Shown: positions 8,012 to 13,410 of the stretch, in pieces | Layout: the number at the start of each line of letters is the position of its first letter | Numbering within the stretch: position 1 is the stretch's first letter | Assembly: GCA_023451855.1 (NCBI GenBank) | Contig: JAEXXY010000043.1 | Coordinates: 1-16,896 of the forward strand | Direction: 5' to 3' | Length of the DNA: 16,896 bases | From: Actinomycetes bacterium | GTDB lineage: Bacteria; Actinomycetota; Actinomycetes; Actinomycetales; Dermatophilaceae | Notes under the pieces: model-generated | What the model saw: the letters and a program-made list of their open reading frames with translations, nothing else | What the model was told of the DNA's origin: nothing | Databases searched by the model: none | Position numbers and translations under genes: made by a program

Positions 8012-8803
8012 TCAGTGGGTGAGGATCTTGCCGAGGAAGTCCTTGGCGCGATCGCTCTTCGGGCTGGTGAAGAACTCCTCCGGCGTGCCGACCTCGACGA
8101 TCTGCCCGTCGGACATGAAGACGACGCGGTCGGCGGCCTTGCGGGCGAAGCCCATCTCGTGGGTGACGACGATCATCGTCATGCCCTCCTTGGCCAGGCC
8201 CACCATGACGTCGAGGACCTCGTTGACCATCTCGGGGTCGAGCGCCGAGGTGGGCTCGTCGAAGAGCATGACCTTGGGACCCATGGCGAGCGAGCGCGCG
8301 ATCGCGACACGCTGCTGCTGCCCACCGGACAGCTGGGCGGGGTACTTGTCGGCCTGGGCCTCGACGCCGACGCGCTTGAGCAGCTCGCCGGCCTGCTGGT
8401 CGGCCTCGGACTTCGACTTCTTGCGCACCTTGACCGGCCCGAGGGTCACGTTGTCGCGGATCGTCTTGTGCGCGAAGAGGTTGAAGGACTGGAAGACCAT
8501 GCCGACATCGGCGCGCAGCTGGGCGAGGGCCTTGCCCTCCTCCGGCAGCGGCTTGCCGTCGATGGTGATGCTGCCCGACTCGAAGGTCTCGAGCCGGTTG
8601 ATGGCGCGGCAGAGCGTCGACTTGCCCGAGCCCGACGGGCCCAGCACGACGACGACCTCGCCCTTGCCGACGGTGAGGTTGATGTCCCGCAGGACGTGGA
8701 GGTCACCGAAGTGCTTGTTGACGCCCTCGATGACGACCATGGGCTCGCGGTGGTCCGAGGCGTGTTCGGCGGACGCCTCGGCAGCAGGTTTCACGTCGTC
8801 CAT
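8012..8803 (-). CDS. gluA: Glutamate-type amino-acid ABC transporter, ATP-binding subunit
   Basis: 263 residues. It is the cytoplasmic ATPase that powers import through GluC/GluD. All nucleotide-binding motifs are intact: Walker A GPSGSGKST (55-63), Q-loop Gln105 (MVFQSFNLF), signature LSGGQQQRVAIAR (158-170), Walker B VMLFDE (178-183) with D-loop SALD, and switch His215 (VVTHEMGFA). The N-terminus carries about 21 extra residues (MDDVKPAAEASAEHASDHRE) before the conserved MVVIEGVNKHFGD. The upstream start is preferred because a TAGGTT -10 element sits 6 nt before it, implying a leaderless mRNA. An internal ATG at 8740 is the alternative. First gene of the gluABCD operon. Confidence 0.95.
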   Translation of the reverse strand: MDDVKPAAEASAEHASDHREPMVVIEGVNKHFGDLHVLRDINLTVGKGEVVVVLGPSGSGKSTLCRAINRLETFESGSITIDGKPLPEEGKALAQLRADVGMVFQSFNLFAHKTIRDNVTLGPVKVRKKSKSEADQQAGELLKRVGVEAQADKYPAQLSGGQQQRVAIARSLAMGPKVMLFDEPTSALDPEMVNEVLDVMVGLAKEGMTMIVVTHEMGFARKAADRVVFMSDGQIVEVGTPEEFFTSPKSDRAKDFLGKILTH

Positions 8804-8809
8804 CCGTGC

Positions 8810-8815
8810 AACCTA
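8810..8815 (-). promoter_or_regulatory. -10 element of a leaderless promoter for gluABCD
   Basis: TAGGTT on the minus strand ends 6 nt before the gluA ATG, with no Shine-Dalgarno. The position predicts transcription beginning at the start codon. The -35 region is weak. Confidence 0.55.
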
Positions 8816-8893
8816 TCGGCTCGGGTCCCCGGCAGGTACCCAGCGGGTCCCGGCGTGCCCGAATCGTGAGTTCCGGGACGGGCCCGGACGCAC

Positions 8894-8923
8894 TGGAGCC
8901 CCGTCGTCGAGGACGGGGCTCCA
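8894..8923 (-). terminator. Terminator after the M23 peptidase gene
   Basis: A perfect 12-bp stem (8894-8905 with 8912-8923) with a 6-nt loop, flanked by an outer 6-bp inverted repeat (8881-8886 with 8924-8929). It lies 55 nt past the stop codon of the peptidase gene and separates it from the gluA promoter. Confidence 0.75.
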
Positions 8924-8977
8924 CGGGCCGATCAGGGGGCCGACCACGCTGTGTCTGCCGGGTACTCAGCGCATCGC

Positions 8978-10375
8978 CTAGGGCGCAGCGGCAGCCGAGG
9001 TGGCAGTGCTGGGCGCTGTAGGTGCATCAGGTGCCGTCGTGTCGGACGCTGCGGGCGCGGGTGCGTCCTGCTGGGGAGCCGCCGCCGCGTCCGTCGAGGG
9101 AGGAGGCGGCGGCGGTGGTGCCGACGAGGACGAGTCCTGGGACGGCGCGGGCGCCGGCGTCTGCGTGTCCGTCTGCGGCGGTGGGGCGGACGTCGTCGGG
9201 CTGGGCGCGGGGTCCGTCGTGGTCGGCGGTGGCGTGGTGGGCGGCGGCGGCGTGGTGGGCGGCGTCGACGTCGGCGGCGTCGTGGTCGGCGGTGTCGTGG
9301 TCGGCGGTGTCGTGGTCGGCGGCGTCGACTTGGGCGGCGTCGACGTGGGTGTGCCGTTCGGCGCCGGCGCGTTCGTCGTCGGCTTCGTGGCCGGCTTCGC
9401 CTTGGTCGGGGCAGGCGTACCGGCCGCCGAGGCGGGGTCGACGTCGGAGAACGGCACGTCGCCGTCCGGGACCGTCTGCGGAGCCGTGGTCATCACGGAG
9501 CCGCCACCCGGGAAGTAGTTCGGCACCATGCCGTAGGTCGAGGGCGCGGCGCTCGAGGCCGGGAAGCCGAGGTAGGGGGCGGGGTCGACGTAGTGGTCGT
9601 TGACGATGACGTCGAAGTGCAGGTGGCAGCCGGTCGACCAGCCCGTCGTGCCGACGAGGCCGATGACCTGGCCCTGCTTGACGACGTCGCCCTCCTTGAC
9701 GAGGAACTTCGACTGGTGCCCGTAGGCCGTCTTGAGCGTCGGGGTGTGCTGGATCATCGTCCGCAGACCCCACGAGCTCGAGACGCGTGCGTAGACGACC
9801 TTCCCGGCCGCGGCCGCGCGGATCGGCGTGCCACAGGCGGCCTGCAGGTCGATGCCCGTGTGGAACATCGGCCGGTGCAGCAGCGGGTGGATGCGCGGGC
9901 CGAAGCCGGACACCTCGAGGCCGGGCACCGGGTGGATGAAGCCGGGCACCCCAGGGGCCACGGGTGCGGCCAGGGGCGTCAGTCCCATCTCAGGGAAGAC
10001 CAGCCCTCCGCCGACGGCGTTCGCGACGGCCATGCCGGTCGTGCCGGCACCACCGCCGAGCGCCGCGGCCGCGATGGCCGCGACGGTGCTGTCGTTGCCG
10101 GTGAGTGCGTCCCGCGCGCTCTCGACGCCGTCGACGGCCGTGTCGACGGCCGCCCGGTCACCTGCGGCAAGGACCACCGCGGCACCCGCGCCGTCCTCTG
10201 GCGTGCTCGCGCTGATGAAGGGGAGGAGCGCGAGGACCATCGTCGATGCGGCGAACGGCACGAACCGCCCGCTCATGCGCACCGTGAGGACTCGCGGTCC
10301 ACTTCGTTGTGTCTCGTCCTGCACCTTAAGGCCACCCCCCTTGAGGCTGAGTTCGTCAGGCAGGGCACTGGCCAT
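8978..10375 (-). CDS. M23 (LytM-type) metallopeptidase with Pro/Thr-rich C-terminal tail
   Basis: 465 residues. A single N-terminal hydrophobic segment (about 37-56, FVPFAASTMVLALLPFISAS) directs or anchors it outside the membrane. The peptidase domain spans about 150-270. It has zinc ligands His172 and Asp176 (HTGID), His220 (AYGHQ) and the HLHF motif (His251, His253), plus the family's VVYARV and GLVGTTGWSTGCHLHF stretches. All are intact, so an active cell-wall endopeptidase is expected. Residues about 318-465 are low-complexity Pro/Thr/Ala, including pentapeptide TTTPP repeats. Such tails in actinobacteria are often wall-spanning and O-mannosylated (inference). The ATG is supported by a TAGGGT -10 element 6 nt upstream. 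The stretch before the hydrophobic segment is long and polar, and an internal ATG at 10276 is a possible alternative start. Confidence 0.92.
   Translation of the reverse strand: MASALPDELSLKGGGLKVQDETQRSGPRVLTVRMSGRFVPFAASTMVLALLPFISASTPEDGAGAAVVLAAGDRAAVDTAVDGVESARDALTGNDSTVAAIAAAALGGGAGTTGMAVANAVGGGLVFPEMGLTPLAAPVAPGVPGFIHPVPGLEVSGFGPRIHPLLHRPMFHTGIDLQAACGTPIRAAAAGKVVYARVSSSWGLRTMIQHTPTLKTAYGHQSKFLVKEGDVVKQGQVIGLVGTTGWSTGCHLHFDVIVNDHYVDPAPYLGFPASSAAPSTYGMVPNYFPGGGSVMTTAPQTVPDGDVPFSDVDPASAAGTPAPTKAKPATKPTTNAPAPNGTPTSTPPKSTPPTTTPPTTTPPTTTPPTSTPPTTPPPPTTPPPTTTDPAPSPTTSAPPPQTDTQTPAPAPSQDSSSSAPPPPPPPSTDAAAAPQQDAPAPAASDTTAPDAPTAPSTATSAAAAP
9251..9340 (-). repeat. 15-bp coding tandem repeat (TTTPP pentapeptides)
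   Basis: The segment encoding residues 346-375 of the M23 peptidase consists of about six near-identical 15-nt units (minus-strand sense ACCACGACACCGCCG and variants), each giving (T/S)TPP(T/K). The most uniform copies lie at about 9280-9325. Units this similar are prone to copy-number change. Confidence 0.7.
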
Positions 10376-10381
10376 GCCTCG

Positions 10382-10387
10382 ACCCTA
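10382..10387 (-). promoter_or_regulatory. -10 element of a leaderless promoter for the M23 peptidase
   Basis: TAGGGT on the minus strand ends 6 nt before the ATG at 10375. No Shine-Dalgarno is present. No convincing -35 hexamer is seen, which may mean that an activator is needed. Confidence 0.5.
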
Positions 10388-10412
10388 ACCACCTGTTGCG
10401 CCCCCCGCAGCC

Positions 10413-10434
10413 GGTGGTCTCGATGTCGACCACC
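10413..10434. promoter_or_regulatory. Inverted repeat upstream of the M23 peptidase promoter (possible operator)
   Basis: GGTGGTC (10413-10419), an 8-nt spacer, and GACCACC (10428-10434) form a perfect 7+7 palindrome of 22 bp. It begins 26 bp upstream of the -10 element and so covers roughly -32 to -55. This spacing suits a dimeric regulator acting near or just upstream of the -35 position. The bound protein is unknown; the winged-helix gene upstream is one candidate. The 177-nt gap it lies in holds no other gene. Confidence 0.45.
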
Positions 10435-10552
10435 ATAGGGTCGACAGGCCGGACAGCGGGCCGTTCTCGCCGAACTCCGCCGCAACCGGTGACCTATGGG
10501 ACGGATGTGGCTGATGCCGCGAATGCTCCGTACGGGATGGGGTGCGGATGCG

Positions 10553-11263
10553 TCAGTCGGTACTCAGGGGTGTGGGCGAGCCGGTTGGTCCGTCGGTCGG
10601 CCGGGTCGGCCCGGGCGGCTCCGTCGGCTCGGTGGCCTCTGTCGGCTCGGTGGCCTCGGTCGGCTCGGGCAGCGTCGGGGCGTCGGTGGGGTAGAGGCCG
10701 GCCGCGAACCCGAAGACCTGCTCGCCGCCGCGGGGGATCTGGGTGAACTCGCGCGCCAGCTGCTGGACCCGTGTCCAGAACTCGCGGGCGTGCTCGACCG
10801 GGATCCGGGCGTGCGTCAGGGTGCAGCGCAGCTCGTCGGCGGCGTGGGCGGCTGCCGCCTCGGCGGCGGCCTCGGCCAGGCCGTTGATCCCGGCGACGAG
10901 CTGCTGGTCCTCCGGTCTGCCGAGCGCGCCGACGTACAGCGTCCGCGCGACGCGTCCGTAGAAGCGCTCCTCGATGGCCCGGACGCGGCGGGTGCGGACG
11001 ACGCGGAGCAGTCCGGCGTCGACGAGCTGGGCCACGTGGTAGGCGACGGTGCTCTTGGGCCGGTCGACGGCGGCAGCCAGCTCGGTCACCGTCGCCGCGC
11101 GCTCGAGGACCAGCTCGAGCAGGCTGGCCCGCAGCGGGTCGGCGAGCGCGCGCAGCTGCTCCGGGGCGGTGACGACGAGCAGCTCGTCGAGGTCGTAGTC
11201 CGGGATGCGCTGCGCGGCGTCCTCGGGCGGCGTCGACGGCGACCCATCATTGACCGACATCAC
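10553..11263 (-). CDS. ArsR-like winged helix-turn-helix transcriptional regulator
   Basis: 236 residues. The DNA-binding domain is at about 34-110: EQLRALADPLRASLLELVLE, then TVTELAAAVDRPKSTVAYHVAQL with the recognition helix at about 69-81, and the wing DAGLLRVVRTRRVRAIEERFY. The middle (about 115-190) is helical and Ala/Glu-rich, perhaps a dimer or ligand domain. The last 40 residues are Pro/Thr/Glu repeats (PTEATEPTEATEPTEPPG), unusual for a cytoplasmic regulator. No metal-binding cysteine pair is visible, so metal sensing is unlikely. The GTG start (ATG next in frame) follows a TAGAAT -10 element by 6 nt, so the mRNA should be leaderless. It is divergent from a hydrolase-like gene, with overlapping promoters, which suggests control of that gene and of itself. 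Confidence 0.88.
   Translation of the reverse strand: MMSVNDGSPSTPPEDAAQRIPDYDLDELLVVTAPEQLRALADPLRASLLELVLERAATVTELAAAVDRPKSTVAYHVAQLVDAGLLRVVRTRRVRAIEERFYGRVARTLYVGALGRPEDQQLVAGINGLAEAAAEAAAAHAADELRCTLTHARIPVEHAREFWTRVQQLAREFTQIPRGGEQVFGFAAGLYPTDAPTLPEPTEATEPTEATEPTEPPGPTRPTDGPTGSPTPLSTD
10623..10668 (-). repeat. 18-bp coding tandem repeat in the regulator gene
   Basis: Two copies of an 18-nt unit (10623-10640 and 10641-10658, one mismatch) and a 10-nt partial third copy. They encode the hexapeptide TEATEP repeats near the C-terminus of the winged-helix regulator. Confidence 0.75.
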
Positions 11264-11301
11264 TCGATCATTCTACTCTTGTGGATCATTCCGAATACTC
11301 C
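11250..11301. promoter_or_regulatory. Overlapping divergent promoters with an imperfect palindrome
   Basis: Plus strand: TTGACC (11250-11255), an 18-nt spacer and TACTCT (11274-11279) form a good promoter for the hydrolase gene, with start near 11286 and a leader carrying AGGGG. Minus strand: TAGAAT (11275-11270) is the leaderless promoter of the regulator. The two -10 elements overlap by 2 bp. GGATCATTC-C-GAATACTCC (11283-11301) is a 19-bp palindrome with two mismatched pairs, covering the minus -35 region and the plus start site. GATCATTC also occurs as a direct repeat at 11266-11273 and 11284-11291. An autoregulatory operator is a plausible inference. Confidence 0.55.
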
Positions 11302-11319
11302 GATCGACAGGGGTCAACC

Positions 11320-11913
11320 ATGGCAGAGATCGTCCTGTTCCACCACGTCCAGGGGCTCACCGACGGCGTCCGCGCCTTCGCCGAGTCGCTGCGCGCCGAT
11401 GGTCGGCACACCGTGCACACGCCCGACCTCTTCGACGGCGTCGTCAGCTCGAGCATCGACGAGGGTTTCGCGCACATGAAGTCCATCGGCGAGGAGCAGC
11501 TCGACACCCGCGTCGCCGCCGCCCTCGCCCCGCTTCCCGAGTCCCTCGTCTACGCCGGCGTCTCCTTCGGCGTCGGGCGGGCGCAGCAGCTCGCGCAGAC
11601 CCGGGCCGGCGCGCGCGGCGCCCTCCTCTACGAGGCGTGCTTCCCCGTCACGGGGGAGTGGGCCTTCGGTCCGTGGCCGGACGGTGTCCCGGTGCAGGTG
11701 CACGGGATGGAGCAGGACCCGTTCTTCGGGCTCGAGGGTGACGTCGACGCCGCCCGCGAGCTGGTGCAGCTCGCTGGCCCCGACACGGCCGAGCTGTTCG
11801 TGTACCCGGGCGACCAGCACCTGTTCACCGACGCGTCACTGCCGTCCTACGACGCCGACGCTACCGCCCTGGTGATCGAGCGCTCCCTGGCGCTGCTGGA
11901 CCGCCTCGGCTGA
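11320..11913 (+). CDS. Dienelactone-hydrolase-like alpha/beta hydrolase
   Basis: 197 residues with the compact alpha/beta-hydrolase layout of the dienelactone hydrolase family: an N-terminal strand EIVLFHHVQGLTDGV, the nucleophile elbow GVSFGVGRA with Ser82 (the classic enzyme has Cys here), an acidic residue in HGMEQDPFF (Asp133), and a His in YPGDQHLF (His167). A complete Ser-Asp-His set is thus visible, but the physiological substrate is unknown. Start: the ATG at 11320 is preferred over the GTG at 11281. It has AGGGG just upstream, family homology begins there, and the GTG lies before the likely transcription start. Divergent from the winged-helix regulator and probably controlled by it. 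Clearance of a reactive or toxic ester would fit but is not shown. Confidence 0.85.
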   Translation: MAEIVLFHHVQGLTDGVRAFAESLRADGRHTVHTPDLFDGVVSSSIDEGFAHMKSIGEEQLDTRVAAALAPLPESLVYAGVSFGVGRAQQLAQTRAGARGALLYEACFPVTGEWAFGPWPDGVPVQVHGMEQDPFFGLEGDVDAARELVQLAGPDTAELFVYPGDQHLFTDASLPSYDADATALVIERSLALLDRLG

Positions 11914-11985
11914 CCCCGAGCCGGATGTGCGGTCGGGCGCGGCATTTCAACCCGGAAGGATGAGTGGGACTCCGACCCGCGCGGC

Positions 11986-11991
11986 TAGCGT
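11986..11991 (+). promoter_or_regulatory. Possible promoter of the DUF7144 gene
   Basis: TAGCGT matches the TAnnnT -10 pattern 55 nt upstream of the ATG. The same stretch also contains GGGAC-N18-CGTC (11966-11992), which resembles an extracytoplasmic-function sigma factor promoter. The two readings cannot be separated from sequence. Confidence 0.3.
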
Positions 11992-12046
11992 CGAGACACG
12001 GGGCAGGTCGACAGGCCGTGCCGGTGAGAGGGAAGGGGAAGGATCG

Positions 12047-12454
12047 ATGTCGAGTCAGCCTTCATCGACCAAGATGGCGTGGGCCGAGGGCCTCACGCTC
12101 GCAGGCGCCTCGCTGCTGGTCATGGTCGGCATCTTCCAGGCCCTGCAGGGCCTCGCCGCCATCATCAACGACCAGCGGTTCGTCGTGACAGGCAGCTACA
12201 TCTACAAGTTCGACACGACGGCATGGGGCTGGATCCACCTGGTCCTCGGCCTGCTCGCCATCGGGCTCGGCGTCGCCATGATCATGGGACAGAGCTGGTC
12301 GTTCGTCGTCGGCATCATCGTCGCGATCCTGTCGGCCGTCGCGCAGTTCATGTGGCTGCCGTACTACCCCGTCTGGGCCATCGTCATCATCGCCCTCGAC
12401 GTCGCCATCGTCTGGGCCCTCGTCGCCCTGCTCCGCGGGCCCCGGACGATCTGA
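12047..12454 (+). CDS. DUF7144-type four-helix integral membrane protein
   Basis: 135 residues with four hydrophobic helices at about 14-38, 58-79, 84-104 and 108-129. The family pattern is recognisable: GIFQALQGLAAIINDQRFVV, then FDTTAWGWIHLVLGLLAIGLG, MIMGQSWSFVVGIIVAILSAV, and LPYYPVWAIVIIALDVAIVWAL. It sits in the cytoplasmic membrane. The molecular role of this actinobacterial family is not known to me. The ATG at 12047 is chosen because AAGGGG (12033-12038) lies at a suitable distance and the protein then starts with a short polar tail (MSSQPSSTKMAW). Longer in-frame starts would add an implausible Arg/Gly-rich extension. Apparently monocistronic, closed by a strong hairpin. Confidence 0.88.
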   Translation: MSSQPSSTKMAWAEGLTLAGASLLVMVGIFQALQGLAAIINDQRFVVTGSYIYKFDTTAWGWIHLVLGLLAIGLGVAMIMGQSWSFVVGIIVAILSAVAQFMWLPYYPVWAIVIIALDVAIVWALVALLRGPRTI

Positions 12455-12462
12455 ACCCGGTT

Positions 12463-12515
12463 CGTCGGCGACCTGCCGGCCCACCGTGAGGGGGCGAGCG
12501 TGCAGGTCGCCGACG
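12463..12515 (+). terminator. Terminator between DUF7144 gene and the CAT tRNA
   Basis: A perfect 14-bp stem (12463-12476 with 12502-12515) and a 25-nt loop, starting 8 nt after the DUF7144 stop. The symmetry lets it serve both the plus-strand gene and the converging minus-strand tRNA transcript. Confidence 0.7.
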
Positions 12516-12547
12516 TGCGCGTCGGCGCTGGTGCGGGGGTCGACCAC

Positions 12548-12624
12548 TGGTGGGGCAGCAGGGGCTTGAACCCTGGACCGACGGATTATGAGTCCGCTGC
12601 TCTGACCGGCTGAGCTACTGCCCC
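12548..12624 (-). tRNA. tRNA with CAT anticodon (tRNA-Ile2 or elongator tRNA-Met), CCA encoded
   Basis: A 77-nt cloverleaf on the minus strand. The acceptor stem GGGGCAG pairs perfectly with CTGCCCC, followed by discriminator A and a genomically encoded CCA (12548-12550). The D arm is TAGCTCAGCCGGTCAGAGC. The anticodon stem GCGGA/TCCGT (with a G-U first pair) holds loop CTCATAA; anticodon CAT is at 12588-12590. The T loop is TTCAAGC. It is not the initiator tRNA: the acceptor 1-72 pair is matched and the anticodon stem lacks three consecutive G-C pairs. The AGAGCAG...GACTCATAATC context and the G27-U43 pair resemble E. coli tRNA-Ile2, whose C34 is changed to lysidine by TilS. Elongator Met cannot be excluded by eye. 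Confidence 0.93.
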
Positions 12625-12672
12625 GAGACCCGTCCGCCGGCACCGGTGTGCCCGTGGGCCGGGTCGGCAGGG

Positions 12673-12678
12673 AGTCTA
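12673..12678 (-). promoter_or_regulatory. Possible -10 element for the CAT tRNA
   Basis: TAGACT on the minus strand, about 49 nt upstream of the mature tRNA 5' end. The -35 region is weak (a GGACTC-like hexamer). This would give a 5' leader of about 40 nt to be removed by RNase P. Confidence 0.35.
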
Positions 12679-12742
12679 GCGACCGGTGCGGGCGGGGAGT
12701 CCGTCGGTCCGGGGCTGTGCCGGCCGTGTCGCGGTGACCCTC

Positions 12743-12797
12743 TAGGCTCGCTCGCGGGACGGCCGGATCCGTCCTGCCGGGGGCCGATCGGCCCCGG
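12743..12797 (+). promoter_or_regulatory. Promoter and hairpin-bearing leader of the Rieske protein gene
   Basis: TAGGCT (12743-12748) is a -10 element with a likely start near 12755. The 5' leader of about 75 nt contains a 6-bp hairpin (GGACGG 12757-12762, CCGTCC 12769-12774). Next comes a perfect 16-bp palindrome, GGGGCCGATCGGCCCC (12780-12795). The palindrome could be an operator or fold in the RNA. Confidence 0.4.
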
Positions 12798-12828
12798 ACC
12801 GCGACCAGGACGGCGAGGGCGAGAACGC

Positions 12829-13170
12829 ATGAGTGACGGCATCCGCGTGGCGGCGGTCGGGGACGTCGAGCCGGGCGAGGCCCTCGTCCTGCCGACCGAC
12901 CTGACCGGCACCGACGAGCCGATCTCGTTGTTCCGCGACGACGACGGTACGTACTACGCGCTCGATGACACGTGCTCCCACGAGGACGCTTCGCTCGCCG
13001 ACGGCTGGATCGAGGCGGGCGAGGTCGAGTGCCCGCTGCACGCGACGCGCTTCTGCCTCGCGGACGGCCGCCCGATGTGCCTGCCGGCGACGCGCCCCGT
13101 CGCCACCCACCGCGTCGAGGTCCGCGGCGAGGACGTCGTCCTCTTCCCGGGTGTCCCGGCCGGCGCCTGA
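12829..13170 (+). CDS. Rieske [2Fe-2S] ferredoxin-like protein
   Basis: 113 residues, essentially one Rieske domain. The cluster ligands are Cys49-x-His51 (CSHEDASL) and Cys68-x2-His71 (CPLHATRF), 16 residues apart as in dioxygenase-type ferredoxins. No membrane anchor or signal peptide is present, so it is cytosolic. Such proteins shuttle electrons to Rieske-type oxygenases, or occur as the small NirD-like partner of a reductase. They also occur among iron-sulfur assembly genes. None of these partners lies in this window, so its role is open. The ATG at 12829 is chosen because the domain starts directly after it (IRVAAVGDVEPGEALV). The upstream in-frame extension would be Arg/Gly/Pro-rich and would include the promoter. 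A GGGCGAG stretch upstream is a weak ribosome site. Confidence 0.9.
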   Translation: MSDGIRVAAVGDVEPGEALVLPTDLTGTDEPISLFRDDDGTYYALDDTCSHEDASLADGWIEAGEVECPLHATRFCLADGRPMCLPATRPVATHRVEVRGEDVVLFPGVPAGA

Positions 13171-13261
13171 AGAGCACCTCTCCGGCACCGTCCCGACACC
13201 GTTCCGGCTCAGGGCCCTGCGGTGTCCCATTCATCCCGTTTTCGAGAAGTGCTGGTGCGCG

Positions 13262-13342
13262 TGTGCCTCGTGGGGCACAATGAGCGAGTGCTCCGTCCGC
13301 GGAGCACGACCACATCAGACATATCGGACACTGAGCACGACC
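13262..13342 (+). promoter_or_regulatory. Structured leader region upstream of the DUF3145 gene
   Basis: The 240-nt gap between the Rieske and DUF3145 genes holds no gene. It contains a 6-bp hairpin (TGTGCC 13262-13267, GGCACA 13274-13279) overlapping a CACAAT -10-like box (13276-13281). An 8-bp hairpin (GTGCTCCG 13288-13295, CGGAGCAC 13300-13307) follows. A 10-nt direct repeat, GAGCACGACC, lies at 13302-13311 and 13333-13342. The first hairpin may end the upstream transcript or mask the promoter. I recognise no known riboswitch. Confidence 0.35.
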
Positions 13343-13410
13343 GCACGATGGTTCCGGCTCCCAGGTGGCAGGCGTTGGGGAAGACGTCCCTGCAACTGGA
13401 GGAGGTTCGG

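Noticed and set aside
9251..9340. Possible non-coding satellite repeat
   Set aside because: The 15-bp unit keeps the reading frame of the M23 peptidase and encodes pentapeptides, so it is coding.
8951..10438. 495-codon Arg-rich open frame on the plus strand opposite the M23 gene
   Set aside because: Its Arg/Gly runs are simply the complement of the Pro/Thr repeats; no ribosome site or domain supports it.
10376..10552. c-di-AMP (ydaO-type) riboswitch upstream of the cell-wall peptidase, as known for some actinobacterial wall hydrolases
   Set aside because: The -10 element lies 6 nt before the ATG, leaving no leader to fold; no ydaO-like conserved core was recognised.
11281..11319. Upstream GTG at 11281 as the hydrolase start
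   Set aside because: It lies before the predicted transcription start, lacks a ribosome site and adds a segment unlike the family; ATG 11320 has AGGGG upstream.
12548..12624. Initiator tRNA-fMet
   Set aside because: The acceptor stem's first pair is matched G-C rather than mismatched, and the anticodon stem lacks the three consecutive G-C pairs of initiators.
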